A stretch of DNA of 64,000 nt from Marasmius tenuissimus. Taxonomy: Eukaryota; Basidiomycota; Agaricomycetes; Agaricales; Marasmiaceae. Under the pieces are notes generated by a model. The model was not told where the DNA came from and ran no database searches. It saw nothing but the letters and a program-made list of their open reading frames with translations. The stretch is from NCBI GenBank assembly GCA_029532415.1, contig JAQOTA010000031.1:62001-126000 (forward strand). Reading direction: 5' to 3'. Positions 47,735 through 59,884 of this stretch are shown piece after piece. How positions within the stretch are numbered: the first letter of the stretch is position 1; each line of letters starts with the position of its first letter. The position numbers were made by a program, and so were the translations under genes.

Positions 47735-50700
47735 CTACTGCTGCCCAGGACCAGGTGGTGGAGGTGGTTGCATCTGCTGGGCGGAGGGGGCAGACTGCTG
47801 TGCATAGATTTGCTGCTTGAAGAACGACCGTGTAACCTGGTCTAACTGTGCCTGTAGGTCTTGCAGAATGGGTCCTGGGTGGGCAGCAGGCTGTTGATGC
47901 ATTCCCTGAACGGTTGGATGCATTCCCTGAACGGGATGCTGCATATGGGGAGTGTAATTCGGCGGTAGCTGTGCAGGGAATTGGCTGTGGAAAGACGAGG
48001 AGTTTGGAGGGAGGTGGGGAGTGTATTGGCGGTGATAAGAGCCCGGCACCATAAACTGAGGGTGCACGTATTGCATTGGGTAGGGTGCTGGCTGTTGCCA
48101 CTGGGAAAGTTCCTGAGGTGTAGCTGCTGAGGGACTAGAGACGCCAACAGATTTGTGCAGCTCTGGGGCAGAGGGAGGAGGTTGCAGAGGTGGCTGCTGA
48201 GGCAAAGGGGCAATCGTTGGAGGTGGTACTGGGGTGACACTCGAGACAGGGAGGGGTCAGCTGGCTTCAGAGCCCTGCTTAGCAGCTTTCTTATTGGGAG
48301 GGCCTTCGCCCGTAGATTTGGATGTAGCGGGGCGTTTCAGGAGTGCTGGGTCGAGGGAGGAAAAGCCTCCATTGCGGAACTCGTCCATCGTGATTGGCTT
48401 CAAGTTCTTGCTGGGTCCCGCTTTGGGCGTGGTGAGGGCAGAGGGGCTTGACAGAGATGCTTCATCCTCGATAGAGGTGAGAGGCGAAGTCGTAGTACGA
48501 GATGTAGTAGAGCCTAGTGTGAAATCATCAGCTTCGTGTATTAGGGACAATACTTCACAAAAAACATACCTTTCTTACTAGGACTTGGTGTCCCCGACGC
48601 ACTCTGGGCATTACGAACTCGTTTCCGTAAACCGTTGCTGGCTTCGACAACATAAGACCAGGAGTAGGGGATTATAAAACAACACTTACTACCCTTCAAG
48701 GACTTTGAGGAGGGCTTCAAGGGTTCCTCCTCGCTTGGCACCATGTCTGTCTTGTCTCCCTCAATATCCTTGTTGCCATAGTCAGGCTTTTGCTTATTCT
48801 TTGCACTGCGATTAAGGGCAATACGGGAGCTCGATGATGCCGGGGGAAGGGAATCGTCAACCTCAAACTTGACCTTCTTCTTCGACAGAGAGTCAATGTC
48901 TCTGTGAAAGATCTTGACAACCTCGCCCTTGCTATTGGGAGCAGTCACGAGGACGGGGACCTTGTTGTTTTTGAGCTCTGTAGGCAGCATTAGCAGTGGG
49001 ATATATGTGGTTAAATTGAGACTTACCAATGGAATCTGCGTCGACAATTGTAAGGCAGTGTTGACAACCTGCCTCACACACATCCACAAGAGCCGACTGG
49101 TGATCTGGGGGTATACCGTGGATACCACAATTGGTCTTGCTGTCGACGTCTGTCCACGGATAGTGTATCCCCTGTGGATAGTTGGTGATTTGGAGGCCGA
49201 GTTCCACTCAGCGGCCAGAGTGGACCACAGGAGATTCGTTCCTTTGAACAACTTGTTGAGCGTCTCCATGCACTCGGCTAGAATACAACACATCAGTAAA
49301 GAGCTTCGTACACATACGTGAAACATACCAAAGCGTTTCTTGACGACATCCCGGATCACATCGTGTACATTCTCCTTTTTCACCTTCTTGCCAGGAGCTC
49401 CGGTGCGAGTGGTGCTATGGACCTTGATAGAAGGGGCGGGGCTGGATGGTTGAGCTGGGGGAGTAGCTGTTGCAGGAGGCCCCATCTCCTCATCGATCCC
49501 AGGTCCGGTTACCTTGAGGCCTCGTACATGGGCCATAGCCGCGATTTGTTGGTTGGTGAATTTTGCTGCATTTCGGTCGCTAGAGACAAGAGTCAGGTGA
49601 AGGCAGTACAATGAGGTATGAGAGCTTACAATATCCAAGCCTGGAAGAGTTCTCCAATGTCATCTTCGCCCACAGCGCGCACACCCTTTGCAAACTGGTG
49701 GGCGTTGGTGTCAGGTTCATGAAGCGAGAGCGAAGTGACTTACTCCTGCACTCTCATGGAGCCCGCACACAAATGTGTACAGCTGGTTACTTCGAATCTG
49801 GCCTCCCGCGAGGATGGCCCACAGGTGGATGTTGTATCGGTTTTGAAGGTACTCCGCCTGAGTAAACCCGTCAGTCTTGTGCAGCATCTACAAGGTGGCA
49901 GCGGAACGACTTACAAATTTTTTGAGTTGGGCAACTGCGGCCTTGAAGGTCCGTTTCCGCTGGCCCTTCTTCTGTACAGCCTTGATCTCCTGGATCATAT
50001 TCCAAACGTCCATCAGACTCCGCACCTCCGTATCGCCCTTTGCTTGGACGAAGAGTCAGTATGCCGCCTGCAGCTGCTTGATAGTTGCATTTGACTTTCC
50101 TGGAAGAAGGCATATGTCATTGAGTACACCCAAACAGAACAAGTAGATATCACTTACCATCCCACTCAAGTTTAGTGCCCTTGAGTCTATTGAGCTCTTC
50201 CTGCTTGAACTCAGGGGAGGTGGCATAACTGAGATAGTCGTTCCAGCATGTCTTGCGGCGTTGAGCTCAGAGGACCTTCCCGCCCATGTGCTCGTAGAAA
50301 TCAGAGGGCTCCATCCCTTCCGCTTTGCTCTCCTTCAGGACCCACTCGCCGAACTTCTTGACCATTCTTTCACAAGCCTCCAACTTTTTCTTCGAGGGTC
50401 GCCCTCCACGCTTTGGAGGCTCCTCGCTGACCTCATCAAGCCCCGGTAGTCCTTCGCTCCTGAGCATGGGTTCCTCTTCAGCACCGTCATCCGAGTCTGA
50501 TGTGGCCTCGTCTGGAGTTGGGATATTAGCTGTCAAGTCTGGGACTTGAGAAGCGGGGGGTACATCAGCCGCTGAGGCCAGGGTTTGAGAGGCAGGAGCA
50601 TGGGAAGGTGTGCTATTGGTGGTGGTAGGAATGTGGGATGAAAGGGAAATGTTCGTGGTACTGGCGGGAACCGAAAGAGGTATCAAAGCCATTTGGGCTG

Positions 50701-51294
50701 TAGGAGATGCGGAGGTAGTAGTAGGAGCGTGGGATGGAAGGGAAATGTCTGAGGGAGGAATTGAAGCTGTTTGGGCTGTAGGAGGTGCGGAGGCAGCAGT
50801 TGGTGTTGGAATTGCTGCGGTTGTTGGGGATATGGCCGGTAGAGAGGTAGCGCCAGAAGCTTGTTGGGGAGGTACCGGCTGAGTAACAGATGTTGAAACC
50901 GTAAGCAGAGCAGGGTTTGCGGCGCCATAAGGAGGCAGCATAGAGTTTTGGGGGTTGTACAGCTGTACATACCCGTAAGGCTGAAGGTAGGGTTGGGGTT
51001 GTGGATGATAGGAATAGCTGCTGCTCAGATTCATTGGCTGAGGGCCGTGATGAGGGCCCAGATAGGTGAGCTGGTCACCGGTGCTTGAAGCACTCGACTG
51101 GAAGCCGGGGTGAATGCTTGTGTGGGCTGCATATGGACCTGGCGATACGGAGTGGCGATAGTTGTGAGGAGGATGGGGTGGGCTGTTATAAGTGCCCCGT
51201 CTGATTCTAAGCGTGCATTGCAACATTGCAGCCTTGCAGGTCAAAGTTGAATATGTATGTACTTACTCCTTATCCAACAATACCATATAAGTAC
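47735..51294 (-). pseudogene. 3' part of a decayed DNA-binding-type gene (gene X) cut by the retrotransposon
   Basis: A multi-exon minus-strand gene whose 5' part lies at 60205-60984. Exon 5 (51206-50158) is Pro/Ser/Thr rich with an AT-hook-like GGRPSKKK. Exon 6 (50099-49915) and later exons encode basic and helical segments, a cysteine-bearing stretch (EAGCQHCLTIVDAD), NLS-like KKKVKFE, and a Gln/Pro-rich end (HPVQGMHPTVQGMHQQ, then PPPPPGPGQQ). Lesions: in-frame TGA at 50267-50269 and 50056-50058, both where CGA (Arg) would fit, and an apparent one-base frameshift near 49200. The function is unknown. N-terminal and AT-hook features suggest a nuclear DNA-binding protein, perhaps transposon-derived. 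Exons below 49.9 kb are approximate. Confidence 0.6.
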
Positions 51295-51299
51295 GTGCG

Positions 51300-51503
51300 T
51301 GTAAGGACTTCGTGTACTTGAGAAGTCGAACGAGTCCTTGCGAGAGTTCTTGATGTCTTGACAGAGAGAACGAGAGGAAAGAGTTTGTTCAGAGAGTCAA
51401 TTCAAGAAGAACTAAGGTAAACAATAGTACATAGTACGGCTTTTATAGTAGGTAGAGAGCACGTGAGTCGGGAATACCCGAAGACTCGTAGGTTATCCTT
51501 ACA
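51300..51503 (-). repeat. 3' LTR of the chromovirus
   Basis: 204 bp, identical by eye to 60001-60204. On the minus strand it runs TGTAAGGATAACC...AAGTCCTTACA. Confidence 0.95.
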
Positions 51504-51636
51504 TTCGCCCTCTAGAGTACGAATGTACACTACAATCTGAAAGGTAAACGAAGAGTGTGAGGGAAAATTAACGGAAAAGGTGAGATAAGATAAGATAGTG
51601 TCAAATAAAGTTATCAAGTGCCTGCTGACGCAGCCT

Positions 51637-54600
51637 TCACAGCATCCCGCCCATCGAGTCGTCTTCATCTTCTCCTCCATCACCCCAACCAGTAGCCGTC
51701 TCTTCCTCCTCCTCCTCAAGGAAGCTGTCGAATTCGTCCTTTGGTTCATCCTCTTGAACAGGAATCGTCGAGCTAGAACTGGCCACAGGTGCGTCTTCTG
51801 CCTTCTTTTTCTTCAAACTCCTTCGAGCCTTCTTCTTTTGTGCAGGAATATTCTCCATAGCTGGCGGTCCTGAGATCCGACTGACCAGGGGTGAAGAGAG
51901 TACGGGACCACGGCCACGGCCACTCCAAGATGCACCACGACCATGAAAGGAGAACCCTCGGCCACCTCGGCCACCTCTACTGTGTTGTGAACGACCCCGG
52001 TTATACAATCCGTGAACCCGTGAATTATCCCTCGATGTTGCACGTTCAAAGGTTCTCGGAGCAATGACCGAGCCCTGGGCATGGGCCGGGGTCTGATGAT
52101 GAGGTATGTTGATCAATGCCTGCTGGGTAGCAGTTGCTAACTGGAACAACGTGGATAGGGTATTGTTAAAGTTCTGCTCGGACATTATTACACCTCCAGC
52201 AGCGTCTCGAGAATCGTCATAGCGAGGTCTCGGTGACCCAAAGCCCTGACCGCGACCACGATCTGTAGAACGAGTGTCGAATGGGGGTGGGGTCCATCTT
52301 CGGTATGGTGAGTTGGACCAAAAATAGCGAGTCGGACGTCTAGGAGATGGGGAACGGCGACGAGGCGAAGGGGAGCGACGACGAGGCGACATAGAACGAT
52401 GGCGAGGATATCCCGCACGCTCAGGGGACATGTTTCGGGGGATTTTCGAGATGGCTACTGATGGATCGAAACAGACCCTTTTAAAAGGTCCCCGACGTAT
52501 TTCACCATATCCCGTGAGTGCCTTTTTTCTTCCTATCTTTTGAAATTGACGGTCCACACGGCCTAGAACGGAGAAATTTGACTCCACCGCGCTGGCTGTA
52601 TGTTCCTCCTGGATAACCTCGTCAAATTCAGGTGCGTTTCCTCGCCCCTCTGGGAGTGCTGAGATTGCACTAATGCCCATGGCCTCGCAGTACTGAGTGA
52701 ATGCCTCCAAATGTCGAACCTCTTGGTACGAGCACCAAGTAGAATCACCGGCTTGCCACAGAACCTCAAACATCGCATCACGGCCACGACCTGAGTGCGA
52801 GATAATTCTATCGACGGCCCATTCGGTCGGAGAACCTCCAAAACCCGGTAGCTGGTGAATTTGGCGACCCGGGAAGCGACGATCGTCACTAGGGATGTGA
52901 ACTTGAAGTAGAGAGGCATGAAAGGTAGGGTTAATTCCCCTCTGCTTCAGCTCGTCTGACAATTCCAGCTTGTAGGCGGAACCCGGCTCGAGCTCCTTCA
53001 AAATTCGAAAGGGGCCAATATATTTCGGCGTGAGCTTTCGAGCTCGCCCCTTAGGCAACGAGAGGTTCTTTGTGGACAGATAAACCAGGTCCCCGACTGA
53101 GAACGTAGCCTTCCGCCGTCGGTTATTGGCCTGGCGTGTCTGCTGAACCCGAGCCTCGATGATGGCATCGTGAGCCGTAAGTATTGCGTCCTTTATCCGT
53201 TGTGCGAACTTTCTGACACCTGGATACTCAGATTCTGAGTTCCAAAGCATTGGACGTGGCGCACGACCATAGTTCAAGAAGAACGGTGAGAAACCTGTCG
53301 TGTCCGAAGTCGCTGAGTTCATAGCAAACTCAATGCCAGGGAGACGTTGCACCCAATCCTTCTGGTGCAGAGACACACACTGACGCAACATCTGCGTCAT
53401 GGTACGATTTGCCCGTTCAGTGGCGCCGTCGGTTTGGGGGTGGTACGATGAAGACATCCGAAGCTCCGTTCGTAGTAGTCGGTGTAAGGTACGCCAGAAC
53501 GTGCTTGTGAAAAGAGAGTCACGGTCACTGACTATCGATTCAGGCATCCCATGTAGTTTATAGACCACTTCGAACATGATTTCAGCAATTTGAACAGCCC
53601 CAAACGTCTGACGCGTCGGGACCAGGTGAACCATGGATGTGAGACGACATATGATGACCATAATCATGTCGAAGGCCCCATGTCGGTTAGATGACTCAGG
53701 TAGAGGGCCTACAAAATCAACACCGATAGATTGCCAGGGTCGTTTCGGGACTTCCAAGGTACGTAGTTGTCCAAATGGTCTCGCCGTAGAACTCTTACTG
53801 AAAGCACATGTTCTGCACGTCCCACAGAAAGATTTGACATCGGCAACTATGGTTGGCCACCAGAAGTGCCGACGTAAGTAGTCCAAGGTCTTGCGGGACC
53901 CTAAGTGAGCCAGAAGCGAGTGTGCTTGGTTGATTACCACTTCGCGTACCGAACGACCAGCCACAATGACGTTCGGTATGCACAGAAGCTCCCGATCAAG
54001 GTCCCTGTGGTACATGAGTTTATCTCTGACCACAAAGTCCTTGAACTCGTCAGATCTCGCAATGATTGGCTGGAAGTCACGGTCGGCCAGGTAAGTGTCT
54101 TTTAACACTTCAGGAAAGTCGAAGTCGTTGATAGCATCATGCAGCATAGGGACAACACCTGTCTCGTCGGTTGCCAAAATGGGCCATGCTGTGACCTCCT
54201 CAAGTAACGGACCATCGTCAGGGAGAGGTTCTGTGACCCTCTCCTCAACCTCAGGGACGTCCTCTACTATTACCGAGCGCCGCTTTGCACGATGTCGGTC
54301 AGTTGTTGAGGGACCAGGCCCCGCCTGAGGTAAGTCTCTTGTACCCTCCTCAGTGACGGTCACAACTGAAGGATCTACAGGGACCCGTCTTTGTGCTGCT
54401 AGACGAGCTGAGCGTCTGGGAGCCGATCCCGAAGCCATCTCTACCGCTCCTGAGTCAACGTAAACGGGCTCAGGTCCGGAGGCGGGAAGTTGCGACCCCG
54501 ATAAGTCCTGGACGTATTCGGACTGTGCTCGAACTACACCTTTGGGCTCATTGCTGTACACTCGAGACAACGCATCGGCAAACGTGTTTGATTCACCGGG

Positions 54601-55090
54601 TATGTAAGTGATCTCGAAGTGGAAAAGGCTGATTAATTCCATCCAGCGATGCTGCCGAGGCGACAAATTCCTCTGGGTCTTCAAGTACTCCAACCCTTTA
54701 TGGTCAGTGCACACCCTGAATTTCGTGCCAGTTAATAGAGGCTGAAACCGTTTTAGGGATTCCACAATTGCAAGCAGCTCCCTATCGTGCACAGGGTAGT
54801 TCTGCTGTGTCGCCATGAATTTCCCCGACCAGAACACTATGACCTTTGCAGTACCGAGGTCATTGCCCTGGCTAATGTAGCCACTCGCCCCTGTAAGGCT
54901 GGCGTCACACACAAGGTTGATGGACTCTGCTGCGGATGAGTAATCAATCGCATAGCGCTTTGTGTTCCGATGTTCATGAACTATCCGTCGAACATCATCG
55001 AAGGCCCGTTCGTGAGTAGGGGTCCACCTCCACAGGACTTTCGAGCTCGCAAGCGGAGATAGGACTCCCATCGGGATTCGAATACCCTTG
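51637..55090 (-). pseudogene. Pol 3' part: RNase H, integrase, chromodomain-like, SR/RGG/acidic tail
   Basis: An open frame of about 1,144 codons from the end of the RT domain. RNase H (residues 50-170) shows CDAS, HDREL, TDHKGL and FADALSR. The integrase zinc site H-x4-H...C-x2-C is at about 383-420, and the DDE core at 450-560 (VDFVGP, SDRDSLF, GATERANR). A chromodomain-like segment (WAVDRIISHSG...FEVLWQAGDSTWCSYQEV) lies at about 750-790. It then continues far beyond the usual end: SPRRRSPSPRRRSPSPRR repeats (about 893-912), an RGG box (about 1025-1055), basic KKKARRSLKKKK and an acidic C-terminus. The 5' edge is a deletion junction near 55091-55099 that breaks the frame with RT. Confidence 0.85.
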
Positions 55091-55549
55091 CAAGTTGACG
55101 ATTGAGTCTACCTTGTGTGGGTCAATCTGAATACCGTCCTTCGTAACCAGGTGTCCAAGTACAATGAAGTCACTCGCAAAGAGCTTCACCTTTGCTGGAC
55201 TGACATACAGCTTCTCCCGTCGGAGAATCTCAAAGACCACACGTAAGTGTTCAATGTGCTCTTGGATCGTACTCGAGTAGATAACCAAATCATCCAGGTA
55301 CACATCCAGGAAGACACCAATGTATGACGCGAAGAGGTGGTTCATGAGAGCCTGGCAAGTAGCGGGAGCGTTACAGTCACCCTGCTGCATCACCAAGCTC
55401 ACCATCGGACCATCAGGAGTATTGAACATCGTATATGGTACGTCCTCATCTACGACTCGAATCTGTTCATAGAAATTCATGAAGTCGATAGACGAGCGCC
55501 ATGGTTTGGACATGAACCGCATTAGCGTATCCTCAATGTCTGTCATCAC
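54995..55549 (-). pseudogene. Reverse transcriptase core, truncated
   Basis: Palm motifs are clear: SLVMQQGDCNAPATCQALMN and the catalytic VYLDDLVIYS. The frame begins just after the TGA at 55583-55585 that separates it from the Gag-protease ORF; the flanking residues FDK and LVNDNTRK are the usual RT text around an Arg. At about 55095 the sequence skips from the DSIVN segment straight to KGIRIPMG, so roughly two dozen residues of the RT connection are missing and the frame is lost; the 3' codons of this ORF are out of frame. Confidence 0.85.
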
Positions 55550-55582
55550 CGCCTGTGTCTTTCGGGTGTTGTCATTGACCAG

Positions 55583-58500
55583 TCATTTGTCAAACAGTGC
55601 CCGAATTCGCACTGGATCATCCGGATTTTTCTTGGGCTTTGCTACGATGAACAACGGACAACCTGAGGGACCTGGTTGGATACGCCAACGTCCCGTCTTC
55701 AGGTACGCATTACGCTTATCATTCCAAAGAGGTCTGAGAGCTTCAGGACACCGAGACGGTCGAAACGGGTACTGTTTCTCCTTGTCAATGATGTGTATCT
55801 GGTGGTTTATAGCGCGAAACGGAGGTAATTCAATCTCGCTTTCCGGCTTGCACATATCCTGAATTTCCGACAACAGCTGAGCCCGAATATGATCAAGGTT
55901 ATCCTCAACCACGTCCGCCGCCGATGACAGGAGCTCAACAACACCCTCACCGACCATCGGAAGAGGTGACTCAGAGCCTACAAAGACTCGAGTGGGGTTC
56001 AACCCAACGACAACCTTGTGCTGGAAAATGAATGGCGTGCCCAGGATCAACTCGTAGCTTTGACTCCCAATGTTGGTAATGTCAAATGTTCGCTTCGAGT
56101 CAATACCCTGATACTGAAAATCCACTTTTGTAGAGCAGTATACTCGGGAGACAGACCCTTGTACTGTCATCTGAATAGGTAGCGGTTTGTCCAAATCTGT
56201 TCTCTGGAGCTTTAGCTGATCAACCAATCGTGTAGAGATGAAGTCTGTGGTGGACCCGCTGTCAATTAGAGCTCGCGTTGGGCAACCATTGACCTTCACA
56301 TCAACAATAATGGGTCTAGGAACTTTTCGATTCACATTGTTGACCGTAGCTGATGATTGCTCCAGGTTCTCAGTATGTGTGTCTGCCATTGGTTTTGGTT
56401 GTTTACGGCCTCGGCCTCGGCGGGTACTGACCCCCACTGAGTTGGATTCAATCATTGCTTTCACCCGACGGCGACGAGCCTTGATGGATACTAAAGGGGG
56501 TGGAAAATCTGTTGGGCCACGAGCGAGTATAGCTTCAATGTCAAAGGTAGGAGATCTGACTTCATTATGGGCGACAAAATAGTCTAAACCCTCAATTTCG
56601 TCACAGATCAGATAGCCTCCTTCACAGGGCCACACGCGAACCTGTTCTCGAACTTCCTTCTCTATTTCTGGCATCATGTCAACCAGAATGTCAATTGCAC
56701 GCCGAAGAAGCCAGTATCGAGCAGGGAAGTGTTCATCAGGCTCCATTCCCTGATATCCCATATGCACCAACTCAGAATGTGAGTTCCATTCTGCTAAGGC
56801 AGCGTCGACCACGTCACTGACACAGAAATCTTCGTCTGCCAGTTGTTCTCGTGAAACAAGATATGACATCCTGGTATCCAGCCTGTCATAGACCTCAAAG
56901 TTCCCGTTATAGTCCGACGCTACTTCAAAGCGGTCGAGAGGTGACATTCCAGTCTCTATAGTCTCCAGAGTATCATACTGACTCATCCATAGGGCACGAA
57001 CGAGTTCACAGGTTTCGTCGTCATCCGCCGTGAGCCAATATTCATCACACGGAGTCGGTCTCGAGGCATCACCTGTGGTTTCCCACTCCCTAGTAGCAAG
57101 GTCAACCACGTCTCGGACGTCGAAATTACTATCCGTGAGCTGTACCCTTGACACCCAGTAAGTGAACGCCGTATTCATTCGGTCGTATACTTCAAAGTTT
57201 CCGTTGTTATCCGCAGATACCTCGAACCGTTCACTGTGGGGAACGCCCTTTGACGCCGACTCTGAAGCATCATAAGCACTCATCCAGAGCGCCGTGATGT
57301 ACTCGATCGTCGTATCCTCATCAGCTGTGAGCCAGTATCTATCTCTGGTCTCATCCAACTGATCAGAAATTGGTATGCCTACAGCATTGGACATAATCCC
57401 ATCCATCTGGCGGACGTGCTTCGCCAATCTATCCAGATCCGTCAACGATACTGCATTCGAAGCTACCGCTGTCGGGGGACGTAGGTTGTGACGATCAGGA
57501 CAGTTCCGACTGTTATGGCCTGGCTTTCGGCAGTTGAAGCATCGGTTTTCTGCCCTCAACTCTGCCATTTCCTCAGCGGTGAGTGGATTCCTACGTGGGC
57601 GAGGCATGGACGAGTGTGGCCCACCCATCTTTGAACCGTTTGTCCTTGTATAGGTCTGTGGTTTCTGTTTATGGGAAGACTGTCCGTTTGACGGGCCTGA
57701 TTTAGGTTGCGAAGTAGGGGGACCCGTTGAAGGTTTCGAGTCCTTCGGCTTCCATGGGGTATTGCCTCTCGTACGATTGGCAAATCGACCCCATGTATGC
57801 CCTTCAGGTTGGCCAATTGATGTACGGTTCTCCTCTTCTACCATTTCGTGCATCCGCTCAACCCGTTTAGCATGTTTGACCAGCCGTTCAAATTCGGTAT
57901 GCTCAGGGCTGTACCCTTTACCACGCCAATGGACTCGAATATGCTGGTGAACACCATCCCAAAATGTCTGGACCAATGACCTCTCCGTGATATCACCGAA
58001 GCGACGGGCTCCAGTCTGGAGGTCACTTTGATAGTCTTCTATGGTACGTCGGCCCTGCTTTCCGCTCATGAGTTGGCGTCTCAGTTTTTCTTTGAACGTT
58101 GGCGGGAAGCAGTGCTCGAATAGAGCTGTGTAGACCGCCCGAAGCGTCCAGCCTTTTGGATTGATGGAAATGTTGTTGCGGACATATCGGTGAGCCCTCC
58201 CAGTAACGAAACTTAGTAAGAGCTTGATGGCCATTCTTTCACTCAGGCCATAGACCTCGATGGTGAGGTCGAGATCATACACAAATTGGTCATATCGTTC
58301 CAGGTCAGGGGAACCGTCGTAACTGGGGCTCTTTATGTTCAACTGCTTCAAGGCAAGTTGCAATTTCTTGTGTTCCTTCTTCCATTGCTTACGACGGCGT
58401 TGACGCCTAGATTCGTTCGATGTACCACTGTCATCAGAACCCGGTTCAGAGCTCGTATCCGACGAGTCACTGCTTGAAGATGAGCTCGAGGAACTCGATG

Positions 58501-59884
58501 AAGATGATGAGCTACTCGGAGGGCTAGGGGGCGGTCTTGAGGACTTCGCATTTCCCTTGTAGTCGTCTTCCGAGTCAGACCTCAATGCAGGAGTCCAACG
58601 TTCATCAAACAACTTCCCGGTAGGAGGTTCCGAAGAGAATATATTTGTATTCATTGGCTTAAACCTTCCATCTACAGGAACCTGCGAAGCATGGCGAGAA
58701 GAAGATAGATGTTCTCTTCGAGCAGCCTGTTTCGCCGCCCGTTGTTCGGACTTACGGCGTTCTTCATCTTGTTTCGTACGGGTAGCATGGTACTTCAGAT
58801 CCCTTTCATATGCGGGTATTTCTTTTCCCTTACTGCTACCCGCCACTGGCTGACTCGGGACCTCAACGATGACAGCGTTGGAATCGATGTGTTCCGGATA
58901 GGAACCATAGCGTTGTTGGTATGAGCGACGTGACTCCATTATTGCCAACTGTAAGTCACTTGTGTCACATCCATCCACCTCATCGTTGCTGAAGACATTG
59001 CCATCCCAGTAGTCTTTGCTTTCATTGACGCCCTCGTCGTCACTTTCGTCAAACCATGACGGAAAGTACTTTGATTCAACACTCAGTCTTACTGATTCAC
59101 GTGAGGAACGACGAGCCATGCGTTTTGGGGTGGTGAAGGCAGAGGTAGAATCATTGATTGAACATTGACGTGTAATCTCCATAAGAATGGATTGTTGTTC
59201 TACCATATCTATACCTTCATCCATACCATCCAACAAGGGAGCAACACTAAGGTGCCCTGGGAGTATCATTTCCCCTACCTCGTCCATAGAATTATCTACT
59301 GCAGGTGCAACCGGAGTTGTCAACACTGCTTGCAAGGGTGCAACCGAAGTTGGCAACACCTTGTCGGGGAGGAGCTGCTCAGGCGAGCGCTCCAACTCCC
59401 CAAACCCACCAGGCACAACTGGATCATCCCGGTCTGAGTCATCCGGCTCAATCGAGGCGGTCCACCTGGCCAGACGCAAACGGAACGGAGAAATATCCTC
59501 AAATTCCGCTGGTCTAGAACCGGCTGAACCCAACTCGCCCGGAAGTGCCTGATAACCCGCTTCGCCCTCTGGTTCACCAAAAGGTAAACCCGATGAAATC
59601 CGATCCACCTCCGGAGAGGACGAAAGGCTCATCCTGCGACGAGCAAAATAAAGCTCACCAGCAGAGAGGCGAGGTGGGTGGTGGGAACGTAGAGTATTGG
59701 ACGGGGCCACTTGCCACGGCTCGGCGAGAGTGCCATCCCCATCGTAAACTACCGCACCAGTGTCCTCCTCTTGCATGGAGGCCGCACTGGATAACCCAGC
59801 CACTTCATCCTGCAACGAGAGAGTGTTGACAGGGGAAGTCTGGGGTGCAAGACGTGGGTAGTGTTGTTTTCTTGTAGTAACCAT
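55583..59884 (-). CDS. Gag-protease ORF with start of RT, carrying a repeated inserted domain
   Basis: 1,433 codons. Residues 1-450 are acidic/Ser-Pro rich, followed by a run of Ser (about 457-472). The capsid-like region (about 520-690) contains YDQFVYDLDLTIEVYG. The CCHC zinc knuckle CFNCRKPGHNSRNC is at 782-795, and the protease active site ALIDSGSTTDFIS is around 1208. RT begins near 1400 (GCPLFIVAKPKKNPDDP) and the frame ends at a TGA in place of the expected Arg. Between knuckle and protease are two clear copies and one weak copy of a ~95-residue unit (YWLTAD-D...ALWMS-YD...RFEV--D-NGNFEVYDR...DVVD), at about 850-935, 949-1034 and 1056-1125. I know of no such unit in Ty3 Gag. Confidence 0.88.
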   Translation of the reverse strand: MVTTRKQHYPRLAPQTSPVNTLSLQDEVAGLSSAASMQEEDTGAVVYDGDGTLAEPWQVAPSNTLRSHHPPRLSAGELYFARRRMSLSSSPEVDRISSGLPFGEPEGEAGYQALPGELGSAGSRPAEFEDISPFRLRLARWTASIEPDDSDRDDPVVPGGFGELERSPEQLLPDKVLPTSVAPLQAVLTTPVAPAVDNSMDEVGEMILPGHLSVAPLLDGMDEGIDMVEQQSILMEITRQCSINDSTSAFTTPKRMARRSSRESVRLSVESKYFPSWFDESDDEGVNESKDYWDGNVFSNDEVDGCDTSDLQLAIMESRRSYQQRYGSYPEHIDSNAVIVEVPSQPVAGSSKGKEIPAYERDLKYHATRTKQDEERRKSEQRAAKQAARREHLSSSRHASQVPVDGRFKPMNTNIFSSEPPTGKLFDERWTPALRSDSEDDYKGNAKSSRPPPSPPSSSSSSSSSSSSSSSSDSSDTSSEPGSDDSGTSNESRRQRRRKQWKKEHKKLQLALKQLNIKSPSYDGSPDLERYDQFVYDLDLTIEVYGLSERMAIKLLLSFVTGRAHRYVRNNISINPKGWTLRAVYTALFEHCFPPTFKEKLRRQLMSGKQGRRTIEDYQSDLQTGARRFGDITERSLVQTFWDGVHQHIRVHWRGKGYSPEHTEFERLVKHAKRVERMHEMVEEENRTSIGQPEGHTWGRFANRTRGNTPWKPKDSKPSTGPPTSQPKSGPSNGQSSHKQKPQTYTRTNGSKMGGPHSSMPRPRRNPLTAEEMAELRAENRCFNCRKPGHNSRNCPDRHNLRPPTAVASNAVSLTDLDRLAKHVRQMDGIMSNAVGIPISDQLDETRDRYWLTADEDTTIEYITALWMSAYDASESASKGVPHSERFEVSADNNGNFEVYDRMNTAFTYWVSRVQLTDSNFDVRDVVDLATREWETTGDASRPTPCDEYWLTADDDETCELVRALWMSQYDTLETIETGMSPLDRFEVASDYNGNFEVYDRLDTRMSYLVSREQLADEDFCVSDVVDAALAEWNSHSELVHMGYQGMEPDEHFPARYWLLRRAIDILVDMMPEIEKEVREQVRVWPCEGGYLICDEIEGLDYFVAHNEVRSPTFDIEAILARGPTDFPPPLVSIKARRRRVKAMIESNSVGVSTRRGRGRKQPKPMADTHTENLEQSSATVNNVNRKVPRPIIVDVKVNGCPTRALIDSGSTTDFISTRLVDQLKLQRTDLDKPLPIQMTVQGSVSRVYCSTKVDFQYQGIDSKRTFDITNIGSQSYELILGTPFIFQHKVVVGLNPTRVFVGSESPLPMVGEGVVELLSSAADVVEDNLDHIRAQLLSEIQDMCKPESEIELPPFRAINHQIHIIDKEKQYPFRPSRCPEALRPLWNDKRNAYLKTGRWRIQPGPSGCPLFIVAKPKKNPDDPVRIRALFDK

